From Gloeopeniophorella convolvens (taxonomy: Eukaryota > Basidiomycota > Agaricomycetes > Russulales): DNA of 64,000 nucleotides. Numbering within the stretch: the stretch's first letter is position 1; every line of letters begins with the position of its first letter. The position numbers and the translations under genes were made by a program. The DNA lies in assembly GCA_022496205.1 (NCBI GenBank), contig WTXD01000036.1, positions 1-64,000 on the forward strand, in the 5' to 3' direction. Below are positions 11,951 through 22,930 of the stretch, piece after piece. The notes beneath the pieces were generated by a model. The model saw only the letters and a program-made list of their open reading frames with translations, did no database searches and was not told the origin of the DNA.

Positions 11951-12751
11951 ATGAAGAACAGAAACAAGACGACCAAGTTCCCCGTCGTACGTGCCCCCGC
12001 GCCGCCCCCGCGTGACGCCGTGACGAGCCCGCCCGCCTGCCTGCACAGGCGCGCATCAAGAAGATCATGCAGAAGGACGAGGAGGTCGGCAAGGTCGCGC
12101 AGGCGACGCCCATCGTCATCTGTGCGTGTGCCGCGTCCCCGCGCTCCTGTGCCCCCGCCCGCGACTGATGCGACTGCCCCGCATGCCCCCAGCGAAGGCG
12201 CTCGAGCTGTTCCTGCAGCTCGTCGTCGACGAGGCGTCGCGCGTCACCACCGCGCGCGGCTCGAAAAAGGTCGAGGCCTATCACCTGTGCGCCGTCCCTT
12301 CCTTCCTGTCCGCGCACGTGCACTGACGCCGCTGCCAAGGAAACACGCGATCGAGACGACCGAGATGCTCGACTTCCTCAAGGAGCTCGTCGAGGGCGTA
12401 CCCGACCCGTCCGCAGGCGGCACGGTCTCGCTCGACGCGCCGGGCGACGGCGAGGGTGGTGGCGCGTCGACCTCGCGGCGCCGCGGCAAGAAGGCGCCTC
12501 CGCCCCGCCGGCGGACGAGGACGAGGACGGCGTGCCCGCACCGCCGGCGCCGAAAAGCCGCGCCGCCCACGGCGGAAGAAGGGCGAGGCGCGCGAGGCGG
12601 ACGGCGCGGCGCAGGTGCGAGCGCGGGCGCGGGCGCGGCGGAGCAGGACGACGCGATGCAGGACGCGGTGCCGCCGCCGAATCGGCGGGAGAGAACTGGG
12701 ACCAAGACGACGAGAGCGGGGATAGATGATAGGCCCGGTGGGCGGTGGTAG
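11951..12751 (+). CDS. BUR6: NC2-alpha (DRAP1/BUR6), transcription corepressor histone-fold subunit
   Basis: Exons 11951-11986, 12049-12121, 12193-12286 and from 12338. The first 90 or so residues are the NC2-alpha histone fold: ARIKKIMQKDEEVGKVAQAT, SKALELFLQLVVDEA, KKVEAYHLKHAIE, DFLKELVEGVPDP. With NC2-beta it clamps TBP on promoters and blocks TFIIA/TFIIB in the nucleus. The GC-rich tail is open in one frame to 12,751, but natural-looking acidic and basic stretches sit in other frames: ADEDEDGVPAPPAPK, KPRRPRRKKGEAREADG, AEQDDAMQDAVPPP and finally ENWDQDDESGDR with a stop at 12,727-12,729. Each frame change needs one extra base, so I suspect four missing bases and a true stop at 12,729. 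The core identification does not depend on this. Confidence 0.88.
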   Translation: MKNRNKTTKFPVVRAPAPPPRDAVTSPPACLHRRASRRSCRRTRRSARSRRRRPSSSVRVPRPRAPVPPPATDATAPHAPSEGARAVPAARRRRGVARHHRARLEKGRGLSPVRRPFLPVRARALTPLPRKHAIETTEMLDFLKELVEGVPDPSAGGTVSLDAPGDGEGGGASTSRRRGKKAPPPRRRTRTRTACPHRRRRKAAPPTAEEGRGARGGRRGAGASAGAGAAEQDDAMQDAVPPPNRRERTGTKTTRAGIDDRPGGRW

Positions 12752-12879
12752 TCCCGGCACTGCGTATTGTTTTGTGATGTATGACGAGTGGACTCTGCGC
12801 TTTGCTTTGTTTTTGGAAATTTCGTGCGGTAGTGCGGGGTGTATGCGGAGGGAGGTGAAGGGTCGATGTGCGGGTCGGG

Positions 12880-13860
12880 TCAGACGAGCTCGACATTGCC
12901 CATCGCGAGGAGCTGCTCGACGACTGCGTACGGCGTGAGCACGATCTGGCCTTTCTGCATCTGCATTGTCGTCCCGCTGAGAGGTCCGGTCAGAGCTGAG
13001 GGCGATCGATAAGTGCGATCTATACGCACTCGGGCAGCCGTACGGGCGGACAGTCGTCCCGCGCGTGGACAAAAACTGCGCGCGATTTGTCGGGCTCCGA
13101 TACTGCGGTAGTCAATCAGGGCGCAGATGTAGTAGAGAGGTGTTGGGCGTACTCATCGGGGGTGTGAAGGGCGTGTTGTCGTCGAGGCCCTGCTGGTGGT
13201 GCGGCAGCGCCTGCAGCACCGACACACGAAAGTGATGCTCAGTGAGCTGCGCAAATCTGTTCGCACAACAATGTTAGCAACTACGTCGGGCGCTGGATAG
13301 CGCACGCACCGTCTGGCGTGGTCGAGCTCTGCCTGTGAGAGCCGCTCTTGGAGCTCGGGCGTCGCCACGATATACCGGGCGAATTTTTCGATCTACCGTC
13401 CGTTCGTGAGCAAGAGAGTGGCACAGGGTAAGGTGGGAGGGCGCACCTTGTACAGGCGCGTGCGGATATAGGAGCGCACGATAAACTTGACGCGCTCGAC
13501 CTCGGTCTGAACGAGCATGATGCGTGCGTGCTCCGCCTCGGACGAGTCGGGGTCTCCGCGCAGCGCCTGCACCGTGTCCGTCTGCGCACCGCCGCGAGTC
13601 ACACGGCGCATCGGCACAAGCATCAGGGACGCACGCACCTGGCGGCGGATGTGGTCGAGCAGCGCGCCGAGAACGTCCGCGCGGCCGGGGAGGATGTCCG
13701 GCGCGTGGCGCTCGTCGAGCCAGTGGCGCGTGAGCTGCTGCAGGAGCGTCTCGGGCGGCGCGCCCCAGTCGAGCGCGATGGGGCCCGGTGCGGGGGGCAT
13801 GCGCACGTCGCCGTCGCCGTCCTCGTCCTCGTCGAGCAGAGCGGCGCGGCGCGGAGGCAT
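12880..13860 (-). CDS. SLD5: GINS complex subunit SLD5
   Basis: Five exons: 13860-13447, 13392-13310, 13256-13153, 13102-13030 and 12976-12880, coding 256 aa with clean phase. SLD5 joins PSF1-3 in GINS and, with Cdc45 and MCM2-7, forms the replicative CMG helicase. Family signatures are HWLDERHAPDILP, EVERVKFIVRSYIRTRLYK, IEKFARYIVATPELQ.RLS, FRVSVLQALP, the C-terminal-domain link RAVFVHARDDCPPVRLP and the ending VEQLLAMGNVELV. It converges on NC2-alpha, with about 130 bp between stops. Its 5' end (codons 1 to about 28) was copied into the tandem duplication that starts inside its first exon. Confidence 0.92.
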
Positions 13861-14065
13861 CGTCGCTGGTCGCCGGGTGATTAGTGGTCGGTGAAGAGAT
13901 GGGCGCGGTCAGGTGATGCAGGTGGCCTTACATGAACATAGAGCGCCGAGCGGGGGTGCGCCGCCTCTTCGCCGCCTCAGCGCTGCGCGACCTCGCTCGT
14001 GCTCGTTCCGTGCTCGTTCCGTTCGCCCCGCCCGCCGCCCTCGACTATCACCTGAGCTGCCCCGC

Positions 14066-14073
14066 GATATAAG
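14066..14073 (+). promoter_or_regulatory. TATA box of small Cys-rich gene, copy 1
   Basis: GATATAAG lies about 55 bp before the ATG at 14,127, at the same offset as the better TATA (GATATAAA) of copy 2. Confidence 0.5.
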
Positions 14074-14126
14074 ATGTAGGGGGAGAACCAGCCAGACACG
14101 GGCGTTCCTCGCTCCCGAGTCGCACG

Positions 14127-14434
14127 ATGGGCTGTATCGTCTCCTGCATCGTGGGCATCCCCCTCTGCATCGGCCGCTGCATCTTCAACATCTTTAACTG
14201 TATCACGGACTGCCTCGGGTGTATTTTCGTAGGTGCGCCTTCGATCACGCCTCGCTCTCCCCGCTCCTTCTGATGGAACGAGCCGCAGCGATCGGTTTGT
14301 GCTTAGCGGGCATCTTTGGCAGTATCTGGGATTGTCTCTGCTGCGGGTGCGTGGGCTCTGCGGGTGTGTCGTCTGGAAGTGCTGACTGGAGGCGCACGGG
14401 GTCTAGAGGGCCGCCTCTGGCTGCCAGTATCTGA
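14127..14434 (+). CDS. Small Cys/Ile-rich protein, tandem copy 1
   Basis: Exons 14127-14232 and 14289-14346, then either a 45-nt intron (14347-14391) or read-through; both stay in frame to the stop at 14,434. The first 54 residues repeat a CI-x-x/CL-x-x pattern beginning MGCIVSCIVGIPLCIGRC and ending DCLCCG. Met-Gly-Cys at the start is the pattern used for N-myristoylation plus palmitoylation, which would place the protein on a membrane; this is inference. Similar short hydrophobic proteins beginning MG.IVS and ending C..CG occur in other fungi, with no function known to me. Unlike copy 2, the tail runs on to SRGPPLAASI. Confidence 0.65.
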
Positions 14435-14647
14435 GCGGGACCTCCGGGACGGACTTGACACCGCGCTGCCCAGCTCTCGGAGGCCAAATTCTATATTGCC
14501 TGCTACTCGCGGTGACTCACGATACGAGGCGACATACGCGCTACGTGTATATATCGACTCGGACATGTCCATTGTCTACATGCGCTTCTCATACTATTGC
14601 GCGATGCCAGTGTTTGGACTGGAGCAAGCGGAAGCTGTGCCTATGGG

Positions 14648-14735
14648 ATCCGGCGCGGGGGCCATGCGCACGTCTCCACCGCCGTCCTCGCCCCCGTCGA
14701 GCAGAGCGATGCGGCCTGATCCGGCGCGGAGGCAT
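14648..14735 (-). pseudogene. Duplicated 5' fragment of SLD5
   Basis: On the minus strand an ATG at 14,735 is followed by sequence matching the first ~85 bp of SLD5 coding DNA (13,860 leftward), including MPPRR and GAGGACG...GACGTGCGCATG. Frame and residues have drifted and there is no downstream SLD5 exon. Its likely importance is that the SLD5-side promoter was copied along with the small gene. Confidence 0.75.
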
Positions 14736-14916
14736 TGTCGCTGGTCGCCGAGTGATCAGTTGTCGGTGGAAAGCAGAGATGGGCGCGGTCAGGTGATGTG
14801 GGTGGCCGGGGGAACCCTAGCGCGGGGGCATGACGAGCGAACGTGTGCGCTGCCTCGCCTGTGCTCGCTCCGGCGTTCGCCCCGCGCCGCCCTCGACGTC
14901 ACCTAAGTTGCCCCAC

Positions 14917-14924
14917 GATATAAA
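14917..14924 (+). promoter_or_regulatory. TATA box of small Cys-rich gene, copy 2
   Basis: GATATAAA lies about 55 bp upstream of the ATG at 14,977. The flanking CCCCACGATATAAATGCGCGGGG is alignable with copy 1. Confidence 0.6.
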
Positions 14925-14976
14925 TGCGCGGGGCGAGCCAGCCAGACACGGGCATTCCTCACTCCCGAATCGCGCG

Positions 14977-15264
14977 ATGGGCTGCATCGTCTCCTGCATC
15001 GCGGGCATCTTCGCCTGTATCGGCGACTGCGTCATCGGCATCATTGCCTGTATCGCGGACTGCCTCGAGTGTATTATTGCGGGTGCGCCTTCGCTCACGT
15101 CTCGCTCCCCTTGCCCGTTCTGATGGAACGCCCTACAGCCATCACCGGATGCATAACGGGCATCTTTGACTGCATCTGCGACTGTCTCTGCTGCGGGTGC
15201 GTGGGCTCTGCGTGTGCATCGTCTGGTTCTGGAAGCGCTGACTGGAAGCGCGCGCGGGGTCTAG
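14977..15264 (+). CDS. Small Cys/Ile-rich protein, tandem copy 2 (59 aa)
   Basis: Exons 14977-15082, 15139-15196 and 15249-15264, with introns of 56 and 52 nt and consistent phase. The product begins MGCIVSCIAGIFACIGDC, continues with CVIGIIACIADCLECII and ends DCICDCLCCGARGV. Cysteine recurs every three to seven residues in an isoleucine-rich background, with no polar loop and no classical secretion signal. An N-terminal MGC suggests dual lipidation. The exon 1 and exon 2 lengths are exactly the same as in copy 1. Function unknown; the family may be widespread in fungi but is poorly described. Confidence 0.7.
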
Positions 15265-15724
15265 ACGACCGCCTCGGGCTGCTGTTTGAGCGAGGCCTCC
15301 GGGACGGAATCGAACACGCCCTGCCTAGTTCCCGGAGGCCGGATTCTATATTAACTGCTACTCATGACGACTCACGACCGGACGCCGACATACAAACTAC
15401 GTGTATATATCGACTGGGACATGTCTATGCGCGTCTCCTACCATAGCGCAATGCCAATGTTTGGACTGGAGCGAGGGGAAGCTGTGCTTGGGAGCGGAGC
15501 ACAGATCTGGAGATAAGATGGCGAATGTCGATCAAACAGAGGCAAACAGAGAAAAGTACCCGCTCAATTCGTTTAAAAACAGCGGTGCCGCGCTGGTTCT
15601 TCTCTTTCTCCTCTTCACTCGAACTCGCTGCGCAAGTCCGGGTGAAGAGGAAGAACAGAAAATCAGGTCTGCCTTAGTGTACGAAATCCAGGCGTTGCGT
15701 TGCAATTGCAATCCCATCACACCC
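15265..15724. other. URA2 upstream region with an in-frame open 5' extension
   Basis: To 15,487 this is the tail of duplication unit 2. From an ATG at 15,519 the frame is open and continuous with URA2, which would add 68 residues including a hydrophobic run (LVLLFLLF). A CT-rich tract near 15,597-15,620 looks more like a fungal transcription start or leader, so I treat this as 5' untranslated sequence. Confidence 0.5.
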
Positions 15725-18700
15725 ATGGCCGGCCTTGCTCCTTCAGCTTCGACCCAAAACGCCCGCCCTACCATCTCCCGCTCGGCGAGTTACGCGCCCA
15801 ATGGCCTCCCTGCGCCCCCAGTCACCGCCCCCCAGCTCCAGGCAGGCGAGACGAAAAATGTACCAGACGCCGTCCTCGAGCTCGTCGACGGCACCGCCTT
15901 CCGCGGCATTAGCTTTGGCGCCCAAGACAAATCCATTGCCGGCGAATGTGTATTCCAAACCGGTGCGCATATATTCGCTGCCTCTGCCTGGCAGCGCGCT
16001 GAAACAATGTATCTCTCGTGCAGGCATGGTTGGGTACACAGAGTCATTGACGGACCCGTCGTACGAGGGCCAGATCCTCATCCTCACCTACCCGCTGGTG
16101 GGCAACTACGGCGTGCCCACCCGCCCCGACGCTCTGCTCGACGCGCTGCCCGAGCACTTCGAGTCGTCGCGCATCCACGTCGCTGGTCTCATCGTCGGCT
16201 ACTACTCGGAGGATTTCTCTCACTTCCTCGCGCGCTCCTCGCTCGGCGCATGGCTCAAGGAAAACGATGTACCCGCGCTCTACGGCATCGACACACGCGC
16301 GCTCACCAAGCGCATCCGCGCCAAGGGCTCCATGCTCGCGCGCCTCCTCGCACGCAAGCCCGAGGCGCCTGCCGGCCGCACGCGCGATCTCACGCCCGCG
16401 TCGCAGCCCGCGTCCCGTGCGCCCTCGCCGCCCAGCTCGGGCACGCATACGCCCGCCTGGCGCGAAGACTACATCGACATCCCTTGGCACGACCCGAATC
16501 AGGACAACCTCGTCGCGGCCGTGTCCATCAAGGCACCGCGCGTGCACGCGCCGACGGGCACCCCACGTCTGCACCCGTCCGGCCGTCCGCTGCGCGTGCT
16601 CGCTGTCGATGTCGGCATGAAGTACAACCAGGTGCGCTGCTTCACGGCGCGCGGCGTCGAGCTCAAGGTCGTCCCGTGGGACTACGACTTCAACGCGCCG
16701 TCCGAGGAGCCGTACGACGGGCTCTTCCTCTCCAACGGGCCGGGCGACCCGACGACGGTGCAGACGACTATCGACCGCGTCGCGCGCGCGCTGCAGAAGG
16801 GCGACCGGCCGATCTTCGGCATTTGTCTCGGCCACCAGCTGCTCGCGCTCGCGGCGGGCGCGCGCACGAGCAAGATGAAGTACGGCAACCGCGGGCACAA
16901 CATCCCGTGCACGGACGCGCTCAGCGGGCGGTGCTACATCACTTCGCAGAACCACGGTTTCCAGGTCGACACGGCGACGCTGCCCGCGGGGTGGAACGAG
17001 CTGTTCAAGAACGCGAACGACGGGAGCAACGAAGGCATCTACTGCGCGGACAAGCCGTTCTTCTCGGTGCAGTTCCACCCCGAGTCGACGCCCGGCCCGC
17101 GTGACACCGAGTTCCTCTTCGACGTGTTCGTGCAGAACATCGCCGACTGCGCCACAACAGGCGCGCTCGTGCCCATCTCACTGCCCGGCGGGAGAAAAGC
17201 GGACAATGACGCACGCACGCCGCGCGCGACGGTGCAGAAGGTGCTCATCCTCGGCTCGGGCGGGCTGTCGATCGGCCAGGCGGGCGAGTTCGACTACTCG
17301 GGCTCGCAGGCGATAAAGGCGCTCAAGGAAGAGGGCATCTACACGATCATGGTCAACCCGAACATCGCGACGATCGCGACGTCCAAGGGCCTCGCGGACA
17401 AAGTCTACTTCCTCCCCGTGACGCCCGAGTTTGTGCGCAAGATCATCCTGTACGAGCAGCCGGACGGGATCTACGTCACCTTTGGCGGGCAGACGGCGCT
17501 CAACGTGGGCATCAAGCTCAAGGACGAGTTCGCGGCGCTCGGCGTGCGCGTGCTCGGCACGCCGATCGAGACGATCATCGCGACGGAGGACCGGCAGCTC
17601 TTCGCGGCCGCGATGGAGGAGATCGGCGAGCGCTGCGCGCAGAGCGCGACCGCGACGACACCGGACGAGGCCGTGCTCGCCGCGGGCGAGATCGGGTACC
17701 CCGTCATTGTGCGCGCCGCGTACGCGCTCGGCGGGCTCGGGTCCGGCTTTGCGCAGAACGAGGCACAGCTCAAGGCGCTGTGCGCCAAGGCGTTCGCGAC
17801 GAGCCCGCAGGTGCTCGTGGAGAAGAGCATGAAGGGCTGGAAGGAGATCGAGTACGAGGTCGTGCGCGACTGCCGCGACAACTGCATCACCGTGTGCAAC
17901 ATGGAGGTGCGCCCGCGCGCTGTCCTTGCTTCGCGCGTGCGGTGCTGACGCGGCGCAGAACTTTGACCCGCTGGGCATCCATACGGGCGACTCGATCGTC
18001 GTCGCGCCGTCGCAGACGCTCTCGGACGTGGACTACAATATGCTCCGGACGACTGCCATCAACGTCATCCGTCACCTCGGCGTCGTCGGCGAGTGCAACA
18101 TCCAGTACGCGCTCAACCCGACGTCGCGCGAGTACTGCATTATCGAGGTGCGCCGCGCCTCCTGCTCTTCCCACGCTTTCTCCGTGACGCAGTGGGTTAT
18201 AGGTGAACGCGCGGCTGTCGCGCTCCTCCGCGCTCGCGTCCAAGGCGACGGGCTACCCGCTCGCATTCATCGCGGCGAAGCTCGGGCTCGGCATCCCGCT
18301 GAACGAGATCAAGAACTCGGTGACCAAGGTCACTTCGGCGTGCTTCGAGCCGAGCCTCGACTATGTCGTGGTCAAGATCCCGCGATGGGACCTCAAGAAG
18401 TTCAGCCGCGTGTCGCGCCTGCTGAGCAGCAGCATGAAGAGCGTCGGCGAGGTGATGAGCATCGGGCGCACGTTCGAGGAGACGATACAGAAGGCGATCC
18501 GCGCGATCGACGATCAGTTCTCTGGGTTTGCCAAGGTGCGTCATGCAGGGCGGGCGCTTATGGGCGTGTGTGGCTGACTCTGTGGCGCGCGCAGAACGAC
18601 TTTGTGGAGGACATCGACGAGGAGCTCGTCAACCCGACCGACAAGCGCCTCTTTGCGATCTCGACGGCGTTCCACCGCGGCTACTCGATCGACAAGATCT

Positions 18701-21700
18701 GGCAGATGACGAACATCGACAAGTGGTTCCTTACGAAGCTGCAGCACATCTTCAACATGGAGCAGCGCCTCTCGTACGTACCTCGCTTTGTTTCTGCTGT
18801 TGCGGAATGTCGCTTATACCATGCGCTGTGCAGGTCGCTGAGTATCTCGAGCATCAGCCTCGAGCAGCTCCGTCAGAGCAAGCAGCTCGGCTTTTCGGAC
18901 CGCCAGCTGGCCATCTGCATGGGCACCAGTGAGCTCGCGGTGCGCCGCCTGCGCGAGGAGCACGCCATCTTCCCGTTCGTCAAGCAGATCGACACGGTCG
19001 CGGCCGAGTTCCCAGCGTTCACGAACTACTTGTACACGACGTACAACGCAGTTGAGCACGACGTCGACTTCCAAGACCGCGGCGTGATGGTGCTCGGCTC
19101 GGGCGTGTACCGCATCGGCTCGTCGGTCGAGTTCGACTGGTGTGCGGTGCGCGCCATCCGCACGCTGCGCGACCAGGGCCTGCCGACCGTGATGGTGAAC
19201 TACAACCCCGAGACGGTCAGCACGGACTACGACGAGGCGGACCGGCTGTACTTTGAGAACATTTCGCTCGAAACGATCCTCGACATCTACGACACGGAGC
19301 GCGCGCGCGGCGTCATCATCTCGATGGGCGGGCAGACGCCGAACAACATCGCGCTGCCGCTGTACAGGCAGAACGTCAAGATCTACGGCACGTCGCCCGA
19401 GATGATCGACACGGCGGAGAACCGGTACAAGTTCTCGCGCCTGCTCGATGCCATCGGCGTCGACCAGCCGCTGTGGAAGGAGCTCACGTCGTTCGAAGAG
19501 GCCGATGCGTTCTGCAAGACGGTCGGCTACCCCGTGCTCGTGCGCCCATCGTACGTGCTCTCGGGCGCGGCGATGAACGTCGTGTCGACCGCGGGCGACC
19601 TGTCGAACTACCTCCAGCAGGCCGCGGACGTGTCGCGCGACCATCCGGTCGTGATCACCAAGTACATCGAGCAGGCCAAGGAGATCGAGATGGACGCGGT
19701 CGCGAAGGACGGCAAGATGGTCATGCACTACATCTCGGAGCACGTCGAGAACGCGGGCGTGCACTCGGGCGACGCGACGCTCATCCACCCGCCGCAGGAC
19801 CTCGACCCGCAGACGGTGCGCCAGATCGAGGAGGCGACGGCGAAGATCGGCAACGCGCTCAACGTGACGGGCCCGTTCAACATCCAGTTCATCGCGAAGA
19901 ACAACGAGATCAAGGTGATCGAGTGCAACCTGCGCGCCGCGCGCTCGTTTCCGTTCGTGTCCAAGGTCACCGGCGTCGACGCGATCGAGATGGCGACCAA
20001 GGTCATGCTCGGCCTACCCGTCGAGCCGTACCCCGACACGGGGATGCCCGCGGACTACGTCGGCGTCAAGGTGCCGCAGTTCAGCTTCAGCCGGCTGTCG
20101 GGTGCGGACCCCGTGCTCGGCGTCGAGATGGCGTCGACGGGCGAGGTCGCGTGCTTCGGGAGGGACAAGTACGAGGCGTACCTCAAGGCGCTCATCTCCA
20201 CGGGCATCGAACCGCCGAAGAAGAACATCCTGTTCTCGATTGGCGGGTTCAAGGAGAAGGTCGAGCTCCTGCCGTCCGTGCAGAAGCTGCAGGCGGTTGG
20301 CTACAACATCTTTGCCACGTCTGGAACTGCCGACTTCCTCAGCGAGCACGGCGTGTCCTGCAAGGTCGGTCCAAGTGGTCTGTAGCCATAGGGATTGGCA
20401 CTTACTCTTCCATCTGCAGTACCTTGAGACGCTTGGAGACGATGGTGGCGAGCTCAAGTCAGAGTACTCGCTGACGCAGCACTTGGCGAACAACCTCATC
20501 GACATGTACATCAACCTGCCGTCCAAGAACCGCTACCGCCGGCCTGCGAGCTACGCCAGCAAGGGCTACCGCACCCGCCGCATGGCCGTCGACTTTGCCG
20601 TGCCGCTCATCACGAACGTCAAGGTCGCAAAGATCCTCGTGGAGGCGCTAGTCCGCAAGCTGCCGCTGAACGTGTCGACGGTCGACTTCAAGACATCGCA
20701 CGTCACGCACGTCTTTCCAGGCTTGGTCAACATCGCCGCCTTCGTTCCGAACCTCGCCGTGCCCGGGAGCGACGACATCGTACAGGCGTCCAAGGCCGCC
20801 GTCAGCGCGGGCTTCACGACCTCGCTTATCATCCCGCTCGGCTATGGCAACAAGATCGTCGACCGCGAGACGCTCGACCAGGCGCGCGCGAACATCGCCG
20901 ACGCCGCGCACGGCAACTACGCGCTGAGCGTCAGCGCGTCGTCGACGAACGTCAAGACGCTCGACGAGGACCTGCAGGCGGACGTCAAGTCGCTCTTCGT
21001 ACCCTTCCTTGTAGACAATGTCGCGACGCAGGTCTCCGTCGTCGCGGCGCACTTCGCGTCCTGGCCCGTGGACAAGCCGATCGTCACGGACGCGAAGGGC
21101 TCGGACCTCGCGTCCGTGCTGCTCGTCGCGTCGCTGCACGGCCGCAGCCTGCACATCACGGACGTGCAGAACAAGGAGGACCTGATGCTCATCAAGCTGG
21201 GCAAGGCGAAGCAGCTCAAGGTCACCTGCGACGTGAGCGTCTACAGCCTTTTCTTCACCAAGGAGCAGTTCGGCCCGGGCGTCAAGGCGCTCCCGACGCA
21301 GGACGACCAGGCGTTCATGTGGCAGAACCTGGACGCCATCGATGCCTTCACTGTCAATGGGCCGCCCTTCTACATCAGTATCGAGCAAGGCCTCAAGGGT
21401 TCGCCGTGGTCCGGCGTCGAGGAGTCGCTGCCGCTCCTGCTTACGGCAGTTACCGACGGGCGCCTCACGATGAGGGATATCCAAGAGCGCTTCCACGACA
21501 ATCCCACCCGCATCTTCGGGCTTCCAGAGCAGACGCATACCCAGGTCGAAGTGGTCATCGGCCGCTCGTCCGTCTTTCCCCAGCGTGGCGACTACTGGTC
21601 GCCTCTCTCCGGGAAGCCGGTCAAGGGTGCAGTGCACCGCGTCATCCTCCATGGCCAGACAGTCTTCCTGGACGGCGCGTTTGTCAGCCCTGCAACTGGC

Positions 21701-22930
21701 AAGGATGTCTCCGCCGCAACAGTCAGTCACACGACGGAGAAGCCCGCGCAGGTCGTGCCCGCGCCTGCGCCTGCACCTGCGCAGTCCTCTGCGTCATCCA
21801 CGGCTGCCAAGCCGGTGGACTCGGCCGGTGCCGGTACTGTCCTCCATGGCCCGGCGCGCTCGCAGCACGCATTCGCCCACCTCGTCCCGCACCCAGCCTT
21901 CCATCGCCGTCACATCCTCTCTGTCAAGCAGTTCACCCAGCGCGACATTTACGATCTCTTCTCGCTCGCACACGAGATGCGCCTGCAAGTGGAGCGCTCT
22001 GGCACGCTGGACATCCTCCGCGGGAAGATCCTCTGCACGCTCTTTTACGAGCCTTCAACGCGGACGAGCGCCTCCTTTGAGGCGGCGATGAAGCGCTGCG
22101 GCGGCGACGTCGTCTCGGTCACGGCGGACCGCAGTAGCGTGCAGAAGGGCGAGACGCTGCAGGACACGATCCGCACGCTCGCGTGCTATGGCGACGCGGT
22201 CGTGCTGCGCCACCCGGACGTGGGCAGCGCGCAGCTCGCGGCCAAGCACTCACCCGTACCGATCCTGAACGCGGGCGACGGCATCGGCGAGCACCCGACA
22301 CAGGCGCTGCTCGACGTGTACACGATCCGCTCCGAGCTCGGCACGGTCAACGGGCGCGCGATCACGCTGCTCGGCGACCTCAAGAACGGGCGCACGGTGC
22401 ACTCGCTCGTCACGCTACTCTGCCTGTACTCTGTGCGGCTCAACTTTGTCTCGCCTGCGTCGCTCGCGATGCCCGCGAGCGTTGTCTCTGCGGCGCGCAA
22501 GGCCGGCGTGCACGTGCACCAGTGCGAGAGCCTGGAGGAGGTGCTCGGCGAGACGGACGTGCTTTACGTCACGCGCGTGCAGAAGGAGCGCTTTGCGGAC
22601 GAGGCGGAGTGGGAGCGTGTGAAGGACGCGTACCGCGTTGACCATGCCGTCCTTTCGCGTGCGAAGGAGGAGATGATCGTCATGCATCCCCTCCCGCGAG
22701 TCAATGGTAAGTGGCAGCATACGTCGCCTCGTGTCTCCGTCGCTGACTGGACTGCGCCCTCCAGAAATTGATCCCGAGGTCGACTTTGACTCGCGCCGCG
22801 CGGTGTATTTCCGCCAAATGCGGTATGGGCTCTACGTGAGTTCCTTTGATGACCCAGCTCCTTGTCCGCGCGTTGACCACGTTCCTCCTTCTAGATTCGT
22901 ATGGCGCTGCTCGTGAGCGTACTTGGTTAG
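15725..22930 (+). CDS. URA2: URA2-type multifunctional carbamoyl-phosphate synthase / aspartate transcarbamylase
   Basis: Nine exons (15725-15962, 16024-17906, 17959-18147, 18203-18535, 18595-18773, 18834-20364, 20420-22706, 22765-22835, 22895-22930) code 2,248 aa, the usual size, with no frame defect. Domains: glutaminase from about 30 to 430, with nucleophile Cys in GICLGHQ (about residue 347) and FHPESTP; CPSase synthetase halves from about 485 ([19 protein letters not shown]) to 1450; a dihydroorotase-like domain to about 1850; aspartate transcarbamylase from about 1930 ([41 protein letters not shown]). The dihydroorotase part lacks the metal-binding HxH, as in yeast URA2, so a separate dihydroorotase is expected elsewhere. 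It makes carbamoyl aspartate, the first two steps of de novo UMP synthesis, and in yeast is inhibited by UTP. Start at 15,725 has a good context (ACCCATGG). Confidence 0.95.

Larger units (their letters stand above)
13777..14640. repeat. Tandem segmental duplication, unit 1 (~860 bp)
   Basis: This unit begins inside SLD5 exon 1, runs through the SLD5 promoter and the first small cysteine-rich gene, and ends after TTTGGACTGGAGC...GAAGCTGTGC. The same order of sequence follows in 14,641-15,487. Divergence is noticeable but alignable along the whole length. Confidence 0.85.
14641..15487. repeat. Tandem segmental duplication, unit 2
   Basis: Second copy of the ~860-bp unit. It holds a fragment of the SLD5 5' end at 14,648-14,735, the shared upstream region, the second small cysteine-rich gene and the same downstream tail (TTTGGACTGGAGC...GAAGCTGTGC). 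Confidence 0.85.

Noticed and set aside
14455..14796. Open frames downstream of the small Cys-rich gene copies
   Set aside because: They are read-through of duplicated downstream DNA and SLD5-relic antisense; the pattern is explained by the tandem duplication.
16044..17078. Long minus-strand open frames opposite URA2 and other GC-rich genes (also 17,178-17,978, 18,814-19,788 and 20,648-21,730)
   Set aside because: Antisense shadows of GC3-rich coding sequence; Arg/Ala/Val-rich with no family motif.
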